The position numbers and the translations under genes are program-made. Shown one piece after another: positions 45,450 to 55,755 of a stretch of DNA of 64,000 nucleotides (its first letter is position 1; each line of letters begins with the position of its first letter). Source of the DNA: Panax quinquefolius (lineage: Eukaryota > Streptophyta > Magnoliopsida > Apiales > Araliaceae); contig CM035153.1 of the NCBI GenBank assembly GCA_020205615.1, forward strand, positions 94,330,792-94,394,791, given 5' to 3'. Under the pieces are notes generated by a model, which saw nothing but the letters and a program-made list of their open reading frames with translations, did no database searches and was not told the origin of the DNA.

Positions 45450-46640
45450 TTTGAGAATGTCATTGAGAATATTAACAATGGAAATGAGACCGTGGAGACG
45501 CTTTGTACTCACCAACGAGGAGAGCGTGCAACAGTCGGCAATGTTCCTCCTGTGAACAACACCACCGAAAGAGATGATGAACGAGGGGATGTTTAGAAGT
45601 TTTTTGCGATTCATGCAAAATCAGACGAGGAGACTCGTGTTCAAAATCTGGGAGAAATGATAGCAATTCACGGGTTGTCACAAACCAAGCAGTTCAAAGA
45701 GTTTGGACCACGAATTTAAGGGAAAGCCGATCCGATCATGGCGAAAACATGGGTCAAACAAATTACCAAGATATTCGATGTCTTGGGATGCACGGAGGAA
45801 CAGAAGGTTCCATTCGCCACCTTTATGTTCCGTGGCGAAGGCGGACTCACTGGTGGGAGTCGTGAAGCGTACCCATCCCACCGCACTCAAAGCATGTCTT
45901 GGGAAACGTTTCAGAAATTATTTAATGACAAATACTTTCACGAAAGTGTTAAATCATATGAAGGAAGTGGAGTTCATCAGATTAGAGCAAAACAACATGG
46001 CGGTGTCTCGAAGACGAGGCAAAGTTTGCAGAGTTATCGAGTTTGCACCTCATTTGGTGGAGAATGAGGAACGATGACGCGGATGTTTCTTAGAGGTTTG
46101 AAACCCCAAGATACGTCAAGATCTCATTTCTCATAAATTTTCTCTCTATTCGGATGTTGTAAAAGGTGGCTCAATTATTAGAGAGAGATAACGAGTACGG
46201 CCAATTGAGGGACCACAACCGAGGATCGTACCAGAGATAGCGATCAGCAGAATAATGATAACCGGCGGAGAAAAGCAGACGGACAAAAATGGTAACCACT
46301 CTCGGTGGTAATCATGGCCATGAAAATAGAAGAAGCGAGTCGGGAGGAGATTTTAAAAGAGGAGATTTAACAACGAATTATGAAGACGACAGCGGTGCAA
46401 GAAAGAATCGGTTCTAAGGGAGGAGAACGACCACCGGTCATATATGCTACAAATGCGAAAAGAGGGACATATCGGTCAAAGCGCACACAACAGTTCAAGG
46501 TATGCTATAATTGTGGAAAGGAAGGACATATCGCCGAGATTGTACGGTAGCAGAAACCTAGTTCAATGGGGACGGTGACTCAAAAGATCGTCCCGAGAAA
46601 AGTCAAAGTCAACGATTAGGGAAGAACGTTTGTTGTGATT
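45450..46640 (+). pseudogene. gag: gag remnant of element E
   Basis: A short frame (45375-45596) covers the N-terminal part. The RRG core starts near 45700: WVKQITKIFDVLGCTEEQKVPFATFMF, SWETFQKLFNDKYFHESV, then, after a frame change near 45955, MKEVEFIRLEQNNM and FAPHLVENEER. Stop near 46074, then MFLRGLK in another frame. Zinc knuckles at about 46445 (CYKCEKR) and 46502-46545 (CYNCGKEGHIA), the second losing its last residues to a one-base shift. Confidence 0.85.
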
Positions 46641-46659
46641 TGGTCAAAATGCGAGAAAT

Positions 46660-47040
46660 CAAACGAGGTGATCACGGGTAAGCTATTTATAAATTCTTGC
46701 GAAGTTTATACCTTACTTGACAAGGTGCTACCCATTCATTTATCTCTCCGCATGTGCTCAAGCGTTTAAACTTGACTCGGAGAAATTAGACTTTGACCTA
46801 TCTGTGGAAACTCCGTTAGGAGAAACTTTCATCACATCCACAGTTTATAAATCTTGTTTGATTCAAGTTGGCACCATCACCTTACCTGTTGACCTTATCT
46901 CTTTAAAGATACTTGCTTTTGATGTGATTTTAGGGATTGATTGGTTAACTACTCATCATGCCAAAATTGATTGTTTTCGTAAGGTTGTTAGTTTTCATAT
47001 TCCTAACCAACCTGTTGTATTTAATTCAAGCAACTAAACC
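46660..47040 (+). pseudogene. Protease remnant of element E
   Basis: The open stretch 46717-47037 has DFDLSVETPLGETFITS, then LPVDLISLKILAFDVILGID and WLTTHHAKID, collinear with element A. The active site just before (about 46715-46730) is disrupted by a small deletion, so the catalytic D-T-G is not in frame. The linker 47040-47280 is broken. Confidence 0.83.
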
Positions 47041-47280
47041 ATTAAAATCAATCACTATCATATCTAATCATAAAGCTATTCGTTTCTTGAAAAAGCGGAT
47101 GTCAAGCTTTCTTAGCCCGTGTTATGGATTTGAATAAAGACACGTCAAATTTGAATAATATTCTGTTGTTATTGACTTTCCCTGACGTATTTCTGAAGAA
47201 CTTCCGGTCTACCCCGTAGGCGTGAAGTTGAATTCTTTATTGATCTTGAACCTGGTACAAAGCCCATTTCTAAAACCCCA

Positions 47281-47964
47281 TATCGAATGGCTCCTATTGA
47301 ACTTCAGGAGTTAAAGGTCCAACTACAGGAATTGTTGGACATCGGTTTCATTTGGCCTAGTACATCTCCTTGGGGTGCTCCTGTTTTATTCGTAAAGAAG
47401 AAAGACGGGAGTATGCGACTTTGTATTGACTATCGGGAATTGAACCATGTCACCATCAAGAATAGGTATCCTCTACCTCGTATTGATGACTTGTTTGACC
47501 CGATTGCAAGGCACAATTCTTTTCAAAAATCGATCTTCATTACGGATATCATCATTTGAAGATTAAATCGAGGATATTCCAAAAGGCGCCTTGAGAACTC
47601 GGTACGGGCATTATGAATTCTTAGTCATGTCTTTCGGACTGACTAATGCTCCTGCGGCTTTCATGGATATGATGAACCGAGTATTCAAGGAATATTTAGA
47701 TCAATTCGTTGTTGTCTTTATTGATGACATCCTCATATATTCCAAAAGTCGTGAAGATCATGAGCACCATTTGAAGCTGGTACTCCAAAGGCTTCGTGAA
47801 AACCAACTATATGCCAAATTGAAGAAATGCGAGTTCTGGCTTAAGGAAGTAGCATTTCTTGGGCACGTGGTGTCAAAACATGGAGTATCTGTTGATCCGA
47901 CGAAGATTGAAGCAATACAAAGTTGGGAGCAACCGAAGTCGGTGTTGATCAAGTCACGTAGTTT
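47281..47964 (+). pseudogene. Reverse transcriptase remnant of element E
   Basis: First part 47287-47559: [41 protein letters not shown]. The catalytic Asp block lies at the 47520-47580 break. Second part 47591-47974: [18 protein letters not shown], then [15 protein letters not shown] with FIDD at 47717-47728, then [15 protein letters not shown]. Two frameshifts, otherwise well preserved. Confidence 0.92.
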
Positions 47965-48528
47965 TTGGGCTTAGCTGGTTATTATCGGAGATTCGTGGAA
48001 GGGTTTTCTCGAATCGCTACTCCATTAACCCAGCTAACTCGGAAGGATACAAAATTCGTTTGGAGTGAAGAATGCGAGAAGAGTTTCCAAGAGCTTAAGA
48101 GGAGACTTATTTCAGCACCTGTTCTAACAATACCATCTGGTTCGGATGGATTTGTTATCTACAGCGATGCTTCAGGCAAAGGGTTAGGATGTGTTCTCAT
48201 GCAACGTGGGAAAGTCATAGCCTATGCCTCGCGACAACTTAAAGAGTATGAGAGGAATTATCCTACTCATGATTTAGAGTTAGCGCAATTGATCGTTTCG
48301 CGCTTAAAGATATGGAGGCACTATCTATATGGGGAGAAAGTGGAGATATATTCGCACCATAAAAGCCTTAAATATTTCTTCACTCAAAAGAACTCAACAT
48401 CTTGGCAAATGACGTTGGCTCGAGCTATTGAAAGACTACGACCACACTATTCAATACCATCCCGTAAAGCGAGCGTGGTAGCCGACGCGTTGAGTAGAAG
48501 ATCATATCTTGAACGAAAAGTGCGATGA
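47965..48528 (+). pseudogene. RNase H remnant of element E
   Basis: [47 protein letters not shown] with catalytic Asp, PTHDLEL with Glu, then HHKSLKYFF where element A has [10 protein letters not shown], so the third acidic residue is missing, and VVADALSRR at the end. Residues around 130-155 differ from A because of a compensated double shift. Confidence 0.88.
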
Positions 48529-50015
48529 TGTCAAGTATACACATAGAGCCAACTTTAATAGAAAAAGTTAAGGTTGCTTTCAAGCCACCCAAGCCGGAAA
48601 TGATGCGTATGAAGAAGAAAGTACAAGAAAGAGCTATTAGGGCGAGAATTGATGAAGAAGGAATACTTGAGTCCACTCTAGACTTTTTGTTCCTAACGAC
48701 TACGATTTGAAGTACATGATTATGATGGAGGCACACAATACACCATTTGCAATCCATCTCGGAAGTACTAAAATGTATCGTGATCTACGACATACATTTT
48801 GGTGGAACAATATGAAGAGAGAAATTGCAAAGTTTATCTCGATGTGTTTAACTTGTCAACGGTAAAGGCGGAACATCTAGTACCTAAAGGTCCGTTGCAA
48901 CCACTTGAGATTCGAAATGGAAGTGGGAACACATTACCATGGATTTCGTTCACGGGTCTTCCTACGGTTTCTGTGGCATCAATGCTATTTGGGTTATTGT
49001 TGATAGATTAACCAAGTCTCCGCTTTCATTTCTTGCCGACACGGAGACTTATTCACTTGAACGTCTTGCTAGTATGTACGTGAATGAGATTGTGAGGTTG
49101 CATGACATGCCCTGTATCCATAGTTTCGGATCGTGACCCAAGATTCACTTCAAGATTTTGGGTTAGCTTGCAAAAAGCTATGGGCGCAGATTTTGATTTA
49201 TCTTCGGCATACCATCCTCAAACGGACGGATAATCAGAAAGGACTATTCAAACTCTTGAAGATTTATTAAGCTCTGTGTCCTAGACTTCAAGGGCAGTTG
49301 GGATAAGTATTTACCATTGGTGGAATTCTCCTACAACAACAGTTATCAGGCAAGTATAGGTGTAGCTCCATTTGAAGCATTATATGGACGAAAGTGTAGC
49401 TCTCAATATGTTGGGATGAGGTGGGTGAAGCAACATTGTTGGGACTGAGTTAAGTACGTATGACTCACCGAAAAGATCCAAATGATTTGATAACGATACA
49501 AAGCGGCACAAGATCGACAAAAGAGTTATGCGGATCTTCATCGAAAGGACGTGGAATTTAGTGTAGGGGATCATGTATTGTTGCGAGTTGCTCCATGGAA
49601 GGGAGTTACAAGATTTGGGAAGAGAGGAAAGCTCAATCCACGATTTATTGGTCCATTTCAAATTCTTGACCGAGTAGGAAATGTAGCCTATAGACTCGCG
49701 TTACCTCCGAGTATGTCTCGTGTTCATAATGTGTTTCACATATCTGTACTTCGTAAATATGTGAAAGACCCAAACCACGTTATTGAGTTAGAACCGGACG
49801 AGATAGCCGAAGACTTAACGTATGAGGAGGTACCTGTCAAGATCTTAGATAGGAAGGAGCATGTCCTACGCGCAAAGGTCATACCATAGGTTAAAGTTTT
49901 GTGGAGGAATCATGCTATAGAGGAAATGACCTGGGAATTGGAAATGGAAATGAAAGCGAGGTATCCTCACCTTTTGAAACACTGTACGTCGCACGTCAAT
50001 TTCGAGGACGAAATT
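48529..50015 (+). pseudogene. Integrase with chromodomain-like tail, remnant of element E
   Basis: Zinc region from 48722 (MMEAHNTPFAIH, ending CLTCQ near 48860); core MDFVHG at 48939, [13 protein letters not shown], Asp and Glu zones in other frames (49130-49270); then 49551-49889 with VGDHVLLRVAPWKG, KRGKLNPRFIGPFQIL, VHNVFHISVLRKYVKDP, LTYEEVPVKILDRKEHVLR. A stop at about 49888 precedes the last chromodomain-like residues (WRNHAIEEMTWELE). Several frameshifts. Confidence 0.9.
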
Positions 50016-50019
50016 TCAT

Positions 50020-50032
50020 AAGGAGGGGAAGT
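50020..50032 (+). promoter_or_regulatory. Polypurine tract of element E
   Basis: AAGGAGGGGAAGT directly before the LTR start at 50033. Confidence 0.93.
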
Positions 50033-52713
50033 TGTAAGACCCCAACTTATTATTAATGAAATTTAATTTTCTCTATTTATTATTTTGAAATAGTAAGGGT
50101 TGATTTGATTAATGTGGATAGTTAGGGGTAAGATACGCAAATATTTCAAAATAAGCAAGTGGTTATAAAATATTCATTGTTGTTTGAGGGAATATTCGTT
50201 TGGTCGTGGAATATTAAATGCTGTTTGGGAATATTAAATACGACGCAAGCGACCATGTGTGGGCCCATAACTGAAAGCGATTGGATGAAGAAAGCGACAA
50301 ATATAAGTGGTTTAAAAATAATTGGCGTAGTTATTACCGTTAATATCGTTAAAATACCGTTGGTTAAAAACAAGGTAGCACCGATATTGCACCAATTATT
50401 GATTCTTACGTACGAAGAAGGCACTACTCAATAATGGTTACGATGAATTATTCGCTCAAAGATTTTATTGAGTTAATAATTCTTTGCGTTGATATTTTAT
50501 ATTCTTTGTTGTTTCAATAATTGTCATTACAGTATATTTTCATTATCGAAGCAATAATTCATATTATCTGAATAATATTATTAGATAACATTATTGGCAA
50601 TGTCTAGAAAGTTACATCTAAGGAGAGGTTTGGTCACCTAATTGCGGCGCCCAAGAAGAAGAAATTCTTATTGGAAAGCCCCCTCTTCCTGAACGCGCTG
50701 GTTGTCAATATTGTGATTCGTAATATTATTTGTGAATAATTAATTATTGATTCATATGATGAGAAAAATATTGATTTTATGTGGATATAGATGGAGAAAA
50801 TTTTTATTGTGACAATTGTTGAAAATTGATATTTTATCTTTTTCTGATAAAATAATTCATTTAAATATATTATTATATGTTAATAATATAATAATGGTGA
50901 TATTTTTACAACGAATGTGGGATATATGAGTATACGAGGAGGAAGAGTATTTTTGTTGCAATAAATGTTTAAAACATGTTAAACATGTTGGTGGACCCCA
51001 TTTATCGATTTGAAATTTGATTATAATGTAAAATTGCCCGTTTGTGGATTTCGGTCAATTTCTGTTTGGAATTCGGAAAAACTTTCTTCTGCAAAGTTGT
51101 AGAGAATTGAATTTCCTATAAAAACTCGCGAGATTCGAATTTTCTGATAAAAGGGCTATTTATTGTGAATTATTGAAGTTCCGAAGCTCCGAAATAATTG
51201 ATTTTTGGAAGTTTTAAATATTTATATTCACAAAAACGTTTTTTGTGTTTGGTGGGCATCTTTAACACATGTCATGTTGCTGAATTCAGATGCTTGATGC
51301 GTAGGAGGATGTAGAAAAAAATTATAATATTAATTTATTAAATTTTCTGCTTTGGTGTTCTAAGCAATTTCCTATAAATAGGGTGCTTAGGTTAGAATTG
51401 AAAATCACACCAGAAACTGAAGTTTTCTCTCTCTATATTATCGAGCGTATTCTTGTGAGTATTTTGAGTATACTTTGAGTATTGCTATACGGTGCAAGTC
51501 CAAGTCATAGCCTATATCCGGTGTTTCAGCTAGAAGTACTGATCTTTCGAGGTAAGGGATGTTATTTTCTTCTCAAATGATATTATTTCTTCAATATCAT
51601 TATGCTGAAATATTGGTTGGAACTTTTTATCAAATTTGGAACTTTTTCATGTCGGGGTTACTATTCATGAGTTACTATTCACGAGTTACTATTCACGAGT
51701 ACTATTCATGAAGCGTGAAGATGTTTTTGTGGAATTTCTATCTTTTGGTGTCGGAGTTACTATTCACGATACTCAAGACTATTCACGTATACGACACTAT
51801 TCATTTAGAAAAATAAAATTTCTTCTTTTTGTCCAAAATATCTATTCGGATACTAGCTTTGATTGTATCCATGTTTTGATCATTCTTGAATTTTACACCA
51901 CTATGATTATTTTGAGGTATCTTTTGAACATGGATAAAACAAAGTACGAATCCTTAATCCTTAATCCTTGTCATTTTGTTTCTTTGGATTCATTTTTTAA
52001 AATATTTTCATCATCCTCGGTCTTAAATGATGATATTATGGAATATCTTTGGCACTCAGAAAAAGATGAATGATTTGAAGAATATCTTTGGCTCAGTAGT
52101 GCAAAGATGAGCAGTGTTTAGATGAACATGACTAAGTGATGAATATCTTTGGCTGTAGTGCAAAGATGAATATTTGATTCAGATGTATATTGATTGATGT
52201 TACAGGGATAAAAGATAGGCGATGAACTTTTAAATTCATACATGGAAGATAGTAGTTTGCATTCTCTACTTAACTCTTCTAATGAATTATTATTTCAGCC
52301 ATGAATATTGATTTAAAATTTGTTGTCTATTGTATTCTATTAGATTTTTCCTGTTGAAGACTAACGGTAATTTGTTGTATATTATCTTAGTCATAATATT
52401 CTTTATTGAGCTAGTTGAGCTCACCCTTTTCCTTTTTGTTCCATTTTTCTCAGGAGGCGAGAATATAGCGAGTACGAGTCGGGGTATGGAATGAAGGTTC
52501 TAGAGAGAGTTGTTTAGTAGTCCTCACCATTTTTGTAAAATAATGTATCATTAAATGTGATGAGGATTTATTTGAGTATAGATATTGTCTAGAAGATAAT
52601 ATTTGTATTTAAACTCACAGTTTTACTGTTGTAATAATAAAGTTGTAGTTGTTTCTGTACCATGTATTGACAACTCAGAATGGGTGATGTATACCTATTT
52701 TGGGGGCGTCACA
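50033..52713 (+). repeat. 3' LTR of element E (2681 bp)
   Basis: TGTAAGACCCC to GGGGGCGTCACA. Carries the 785 bp absent from the internal LTR, including an AT-rich stretch at 50450-50990. TATA box at 51373-51382. The 145-codon frame at 51636-52073 lies over U5 repeats and is frameshifted in the sister LTR, so it is not called. Confidence 0.95.
51373..51382 (+). promoter_or_regulatory. TATA box, 3' LTR of element E
   Basis: TATAAATAGG followed by GTGCTTAGGTTAG, matching 43918. Confidence 0.75.
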
Positions 52714-52778
52714 TGAGATTTGTTTGAAAAAATAAGTTTGAAAAGGTCCGACATGTATATGTCAATGATTTGACTGTA

Positions 52779-52788
52779 AGAGTCGCCA
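52779..52788 (-). promoter_or_regulatory. Primer binding site of arm D' (tRNA-Arg type)
   Basis: AGAGTCGCCA on the + strand, TGGCGACTCT on the minus strand; same 10-mer as at 36275. Confidence 0.6.
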
Positions 52789-53434
52789 GTTGGTATTTTT
52801 AAATGGTTACACCAACTCAACCGAGAAAAGGTTTGTACAAAGACCTAGTGATGTGAAACTGTTTAACTGGTCTACAAAATCGAAATTCGTTAGGGTCCGT
52901 GGGTTTGATTAAAGACAGGGAAGGTGTTAGGCACCCCTCGACTTTCGCGATAACATGGTTGCCGCCACTTTCCAATTTAAACTTTTATCTGAATGTGTGT
53001 GTGTGTGTGTTAGATCTATGTGCAGTTTATTTGGAAGTAGTGTTATGCCTCGTTCACACCTATATACAAAGGGTTTGACTTTTGTATAAAAGTTCAATTT
53101 TAACGAGATATAGCAATGATGTTTTGTAAAACAGGTTTTTCAAACCCTTGTGCTTAATAGTAATTGAGGCCTTTAATACACCCATTTTATTAAGTGCTCG
53201 GCTCGATTGCTTTTATTATTTTCAAGATGCAAAGCATCTTCAAGAAAATAAGATACATAGCAGTGTCAAACTCCTTGTGGGCATGAGAGCCATCTAAGAA
53301 AATTCAGACACTGTGAATAATTTACAAGATGACTGCAGTTGAAAATGTCCATCATGTGAACCGAATCTAGATTCAGGAACTGAATCTGTGATCACATGAT
53401 TCCTAAGCTCACATGATAAAGCAATATATACAAA

Positions 53435-53684
53435 AGCTAAAACAAGAACTAGATTTGAATAAAGCTAAACTATTTCATCTTCATCGGTTCCGGCTTAGTC
53501 ACCATGAACCGGTTAAAGTGAGAAATAGCCATATTGAGACAAATCTAGCCCGCAACAAAAGCTAGAAAATAAATTAGATTTGAGTAAATCTAAGCATTAT
53601 AGCTACAACGGTTCCATTTTAGTCACCATGAACCAGTTAAAGTGAGAAATAGCCATATATGAACAATCAACTACCACAAAGTCA
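53435..53684. repeat. 125-bp tandem duplication in arm D'
   Basis: Two units, each with a CGGTTCC box followed by TAGTCACCATGAACC(G/A)GTTAAAGT, then AGAAATAGCCATAT. Units start at about 53435 and 53560. Confidence 0.82.
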
Positions 53685-53865
53685 ACTCCATGCATGACTT
53701 GAAATGTAAATATATATATATATATAAGAAATAAACGTTCCGGATGTGTATCCAGGCTCAATCAAATAGAGTTTGATGACAAGAGACATATATAAGTATT
53801 TATATATATTAAAGCGGTAAACGCTCTAAATATTATATTTGGGCTCAATCGAAGCATATAGTTCG

Positions 53866-53867
<2 letters not shown>

Positions 53868-53943
<76 letters not shown>
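53868..53943. repeat. (TA)38 microsatellite
   Basis: 76 bp of uninterrupted TA. The matching place in arm D has shorter (TA)n runs (34985-35012). Confidence 0.97.
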
Positions 53944-53945
<2 letters not shown>

Positions 53946-54266
53946 CACTAAAAAGCCATGGATCGACGATTCGAGCATACCCACACGATGCGACTCTCAA
54001 CGTGAGTAGATATATATATACAAAAGTGAGAAAAAGCTTAAAAATTTAAAATATCTTACAATGGGCTGCCAAGAAGACTTCAGATAGGTTTTGACGAATG
54101 AAAACTTAGTTTCCACAAGTTAAATTTTAGTATGTTATAAAACACGAGCTCACAAGTGTTTAGAAAAAGGAAGCACTCAATTTGGAGCACTATAGAAGTG
54201 TATACAGAGTGAAATGGGCAAAGTTTTCTCACTTTTTCTGTTCTTAAAATGGCCAGCCCAAAGCCT

Positions 54267-54275
54267 CTATTTATA
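54267..54275 (-). promoter_or_regulatory. TATA box of arm D'
   Basis: CTATTTATA on the + strand, with GGCCAGCCCAAAGC next to it, as in arm D. Confidence 0.72.
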
Positions 54276-54689
54276 GAACTAATGGTCACGGGTCTACTAA
54301 AGGTAGTCGTGGGTCTACCTGTGGCTACTCAAGTTGCCCTGGACCATGTGGGTCCCGTCATCTCAAAGTACGTGCTCTCGTGTAATGCATTGTCCGCTCA
54401 AACCTTCATAACTTTCAATCCGGGCATCCGATTGAGTCGTGATATACCTTTTCGGAATGTTGTTGTCGAGAGCTACACAATGACATAGGATAAAAGATTG
54501 TACGAAGCAGGGAAGATGGGTCCATGACCAGATCTTCAAGTCTTCAAATTTTATCCGATTTACTATCTTGTGTAGTAGTCACTCGGGATTTGAGCTATGG
54601 TTCTTGTGGGACACTTCTGTATAAAATATGGGTTAAAATATTGTTGAGACGACGTGAATGTAGTATTGAGGTGGAAAAATGATGAATTT

Positions 54690-55065
54690 GCCCCTCACCA
54701 GGGTTATCTCTGACTTTGTATAGATGTAGCAATCGTTGCTCAAGGTTATCTCTGAGATCGGGCTGATGTGCATGCTGAATGTCCTCAGGGTTGTTTTTGA
54801 GGTGTGCTTGACCTCTCAGGGTTATCTTTGGGGTTGGAACTGAGTGGCTCGCGGTTGTCTCTGAGGTTGGAACTGACTTCTCCAGGGGTTATCTCCAGGA
54901 CTATAACTGCATCCCTCGGGGTTATCTCTGAGGTGGGAACTGAAACTCCCATGGTTGTCTCTGGTATTGAAATTGGATATCTCGTGGTTGTCTCTGAGGT
55001 TAAAAACAAAGTATCCCAGGGTTTTCTCTGGGATTGAGCTTATTTGACTTCTAGGATTATCTCTG
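54690..55065 (-). repeat. U3 repeat array in arm D'
   Basis: About eleven copies of GGTT(A/G)TCTCTGAGG-like units, spaced about 30-45 bp, the inverted equivalent of the GAGATAACCCC array in arm D. A perfect stem pair CCTCGG...GAGG type is seen near 54911-54930. Confidence 0.83.
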
Positions 55066-55596
55066 GAAGATTATTTTGCCCCCTAAAAGGTTTGTAACAG
55101 GAATGCAAAATTTTGAGTGTCTACAGATGCCCCTCTTTATCATATTCATGCAATGTAATGGCATGGATAGGGTAAAGATCACTAGACACTTGAAAGGTGA
55201 CAAGATAATCATGATGTAAGGCACCATGATGCAAATGTATGCTGAATGCATGGAATGAAGGTTGCTCCATAAATGAGATCAGAGGATGATGACATTTGGG
55301 GTTACCACCAAAGTCCTTAACCCTCATTACCGGCTTTCCTCCATAGATATTCTTCTTATGTACGAGAAACTCTTGGGGAATTGCACTTCGTCTAATGAAG
55401 ACTTGTATAACAGATTCCATTAACGGTCCTTTCCGATGAGGATGGTTTCCCTAGTTTGTATCGCCAGGTCTTTCCATTGCTTTGTTAGAGTTACTGCAAA
55501 CAGTTTATGTTGTCAGGGTTTCTTGACCTTCATTAAAGTTAATGTGATGACTCGGGAATGGGTGTGGTTTTAAAAATTACGAGGACGAAATTTTTA

Positions 55597-55610
55597 TAAG
55601 GGAGGAAGAA
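55597..55610 (+). promoter_or_regulatory. Polypurine tract of element G
   Basis: AAGGGAGGAAGAA directly before the LTR start TGTGACAACC at 55611. Confidence 0.88.
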
Positions 55611-55755
55611 TGTGACAACCTAGGAAAATCGGATTATACATAATTTAAGTTTAAAGAATTAGTTATTAATAAAATGATTTTTTATTAATAATATTATGTA
55701 CTATGTGTTTATTAATCGTTGTAGAACTTAGGATGATTATAATACGGGAGGATTC
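55611..55755 (+). repeat. LTR of element G, 5' part
   Basis: TGTGACAACCTAGG onward, up to the target copy GATTC (55751-55755) of S2. Continues at 59090. Confidence 0.8.

Larger units (their letters stand above)
42185..52713 (+). mobile_element. Element E: tandem-type Ty3/gypsy chromovirus (partial internal, LTR, internal, LTR)
   Basis: Same family as element A. Layout: a duplicate of the integrase end (42185-43371), LTR 43372-45268, primer site, gag, protease, RT, RNase H, integrase, polypurine tract, LTR 50033-52713. The first partial internal region matches 48845-50032 almost base for base apart from small indels. This is the pattern left by unequal LTR recombination, or by truncation of a tandem pair. 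No target duplication can be shown: the left flank is element F and the right flank is arm D' interior. Confidence 0.93.
52714..55540 (-). repeat. LTR-like arm D' with start of interior (inverted copy of arm D)
   Basis: Reverse complement of 33118-36355 with many differences. On the minus strand: U3 repeats (54690-55065), TATA box 54267-54275, the AAGGTGTTAGGCACCCC box on the + strand at 52921-52937, primer site 52779-52788, then about 65 bp of interior ending at element E. Together with arm D it forms a 2.8-3.2 kb inverted repeat around F and E. It abuts the interior end of element G at about 55540. Confidence 0.78.

Noticed and set aside
51636..52073. 145-codon frame in the 3' LTR of element E
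   Set aside because: Covers U5 and short tandem repeats; the sister LTR (44190-44600) has frameshifts in the same place.
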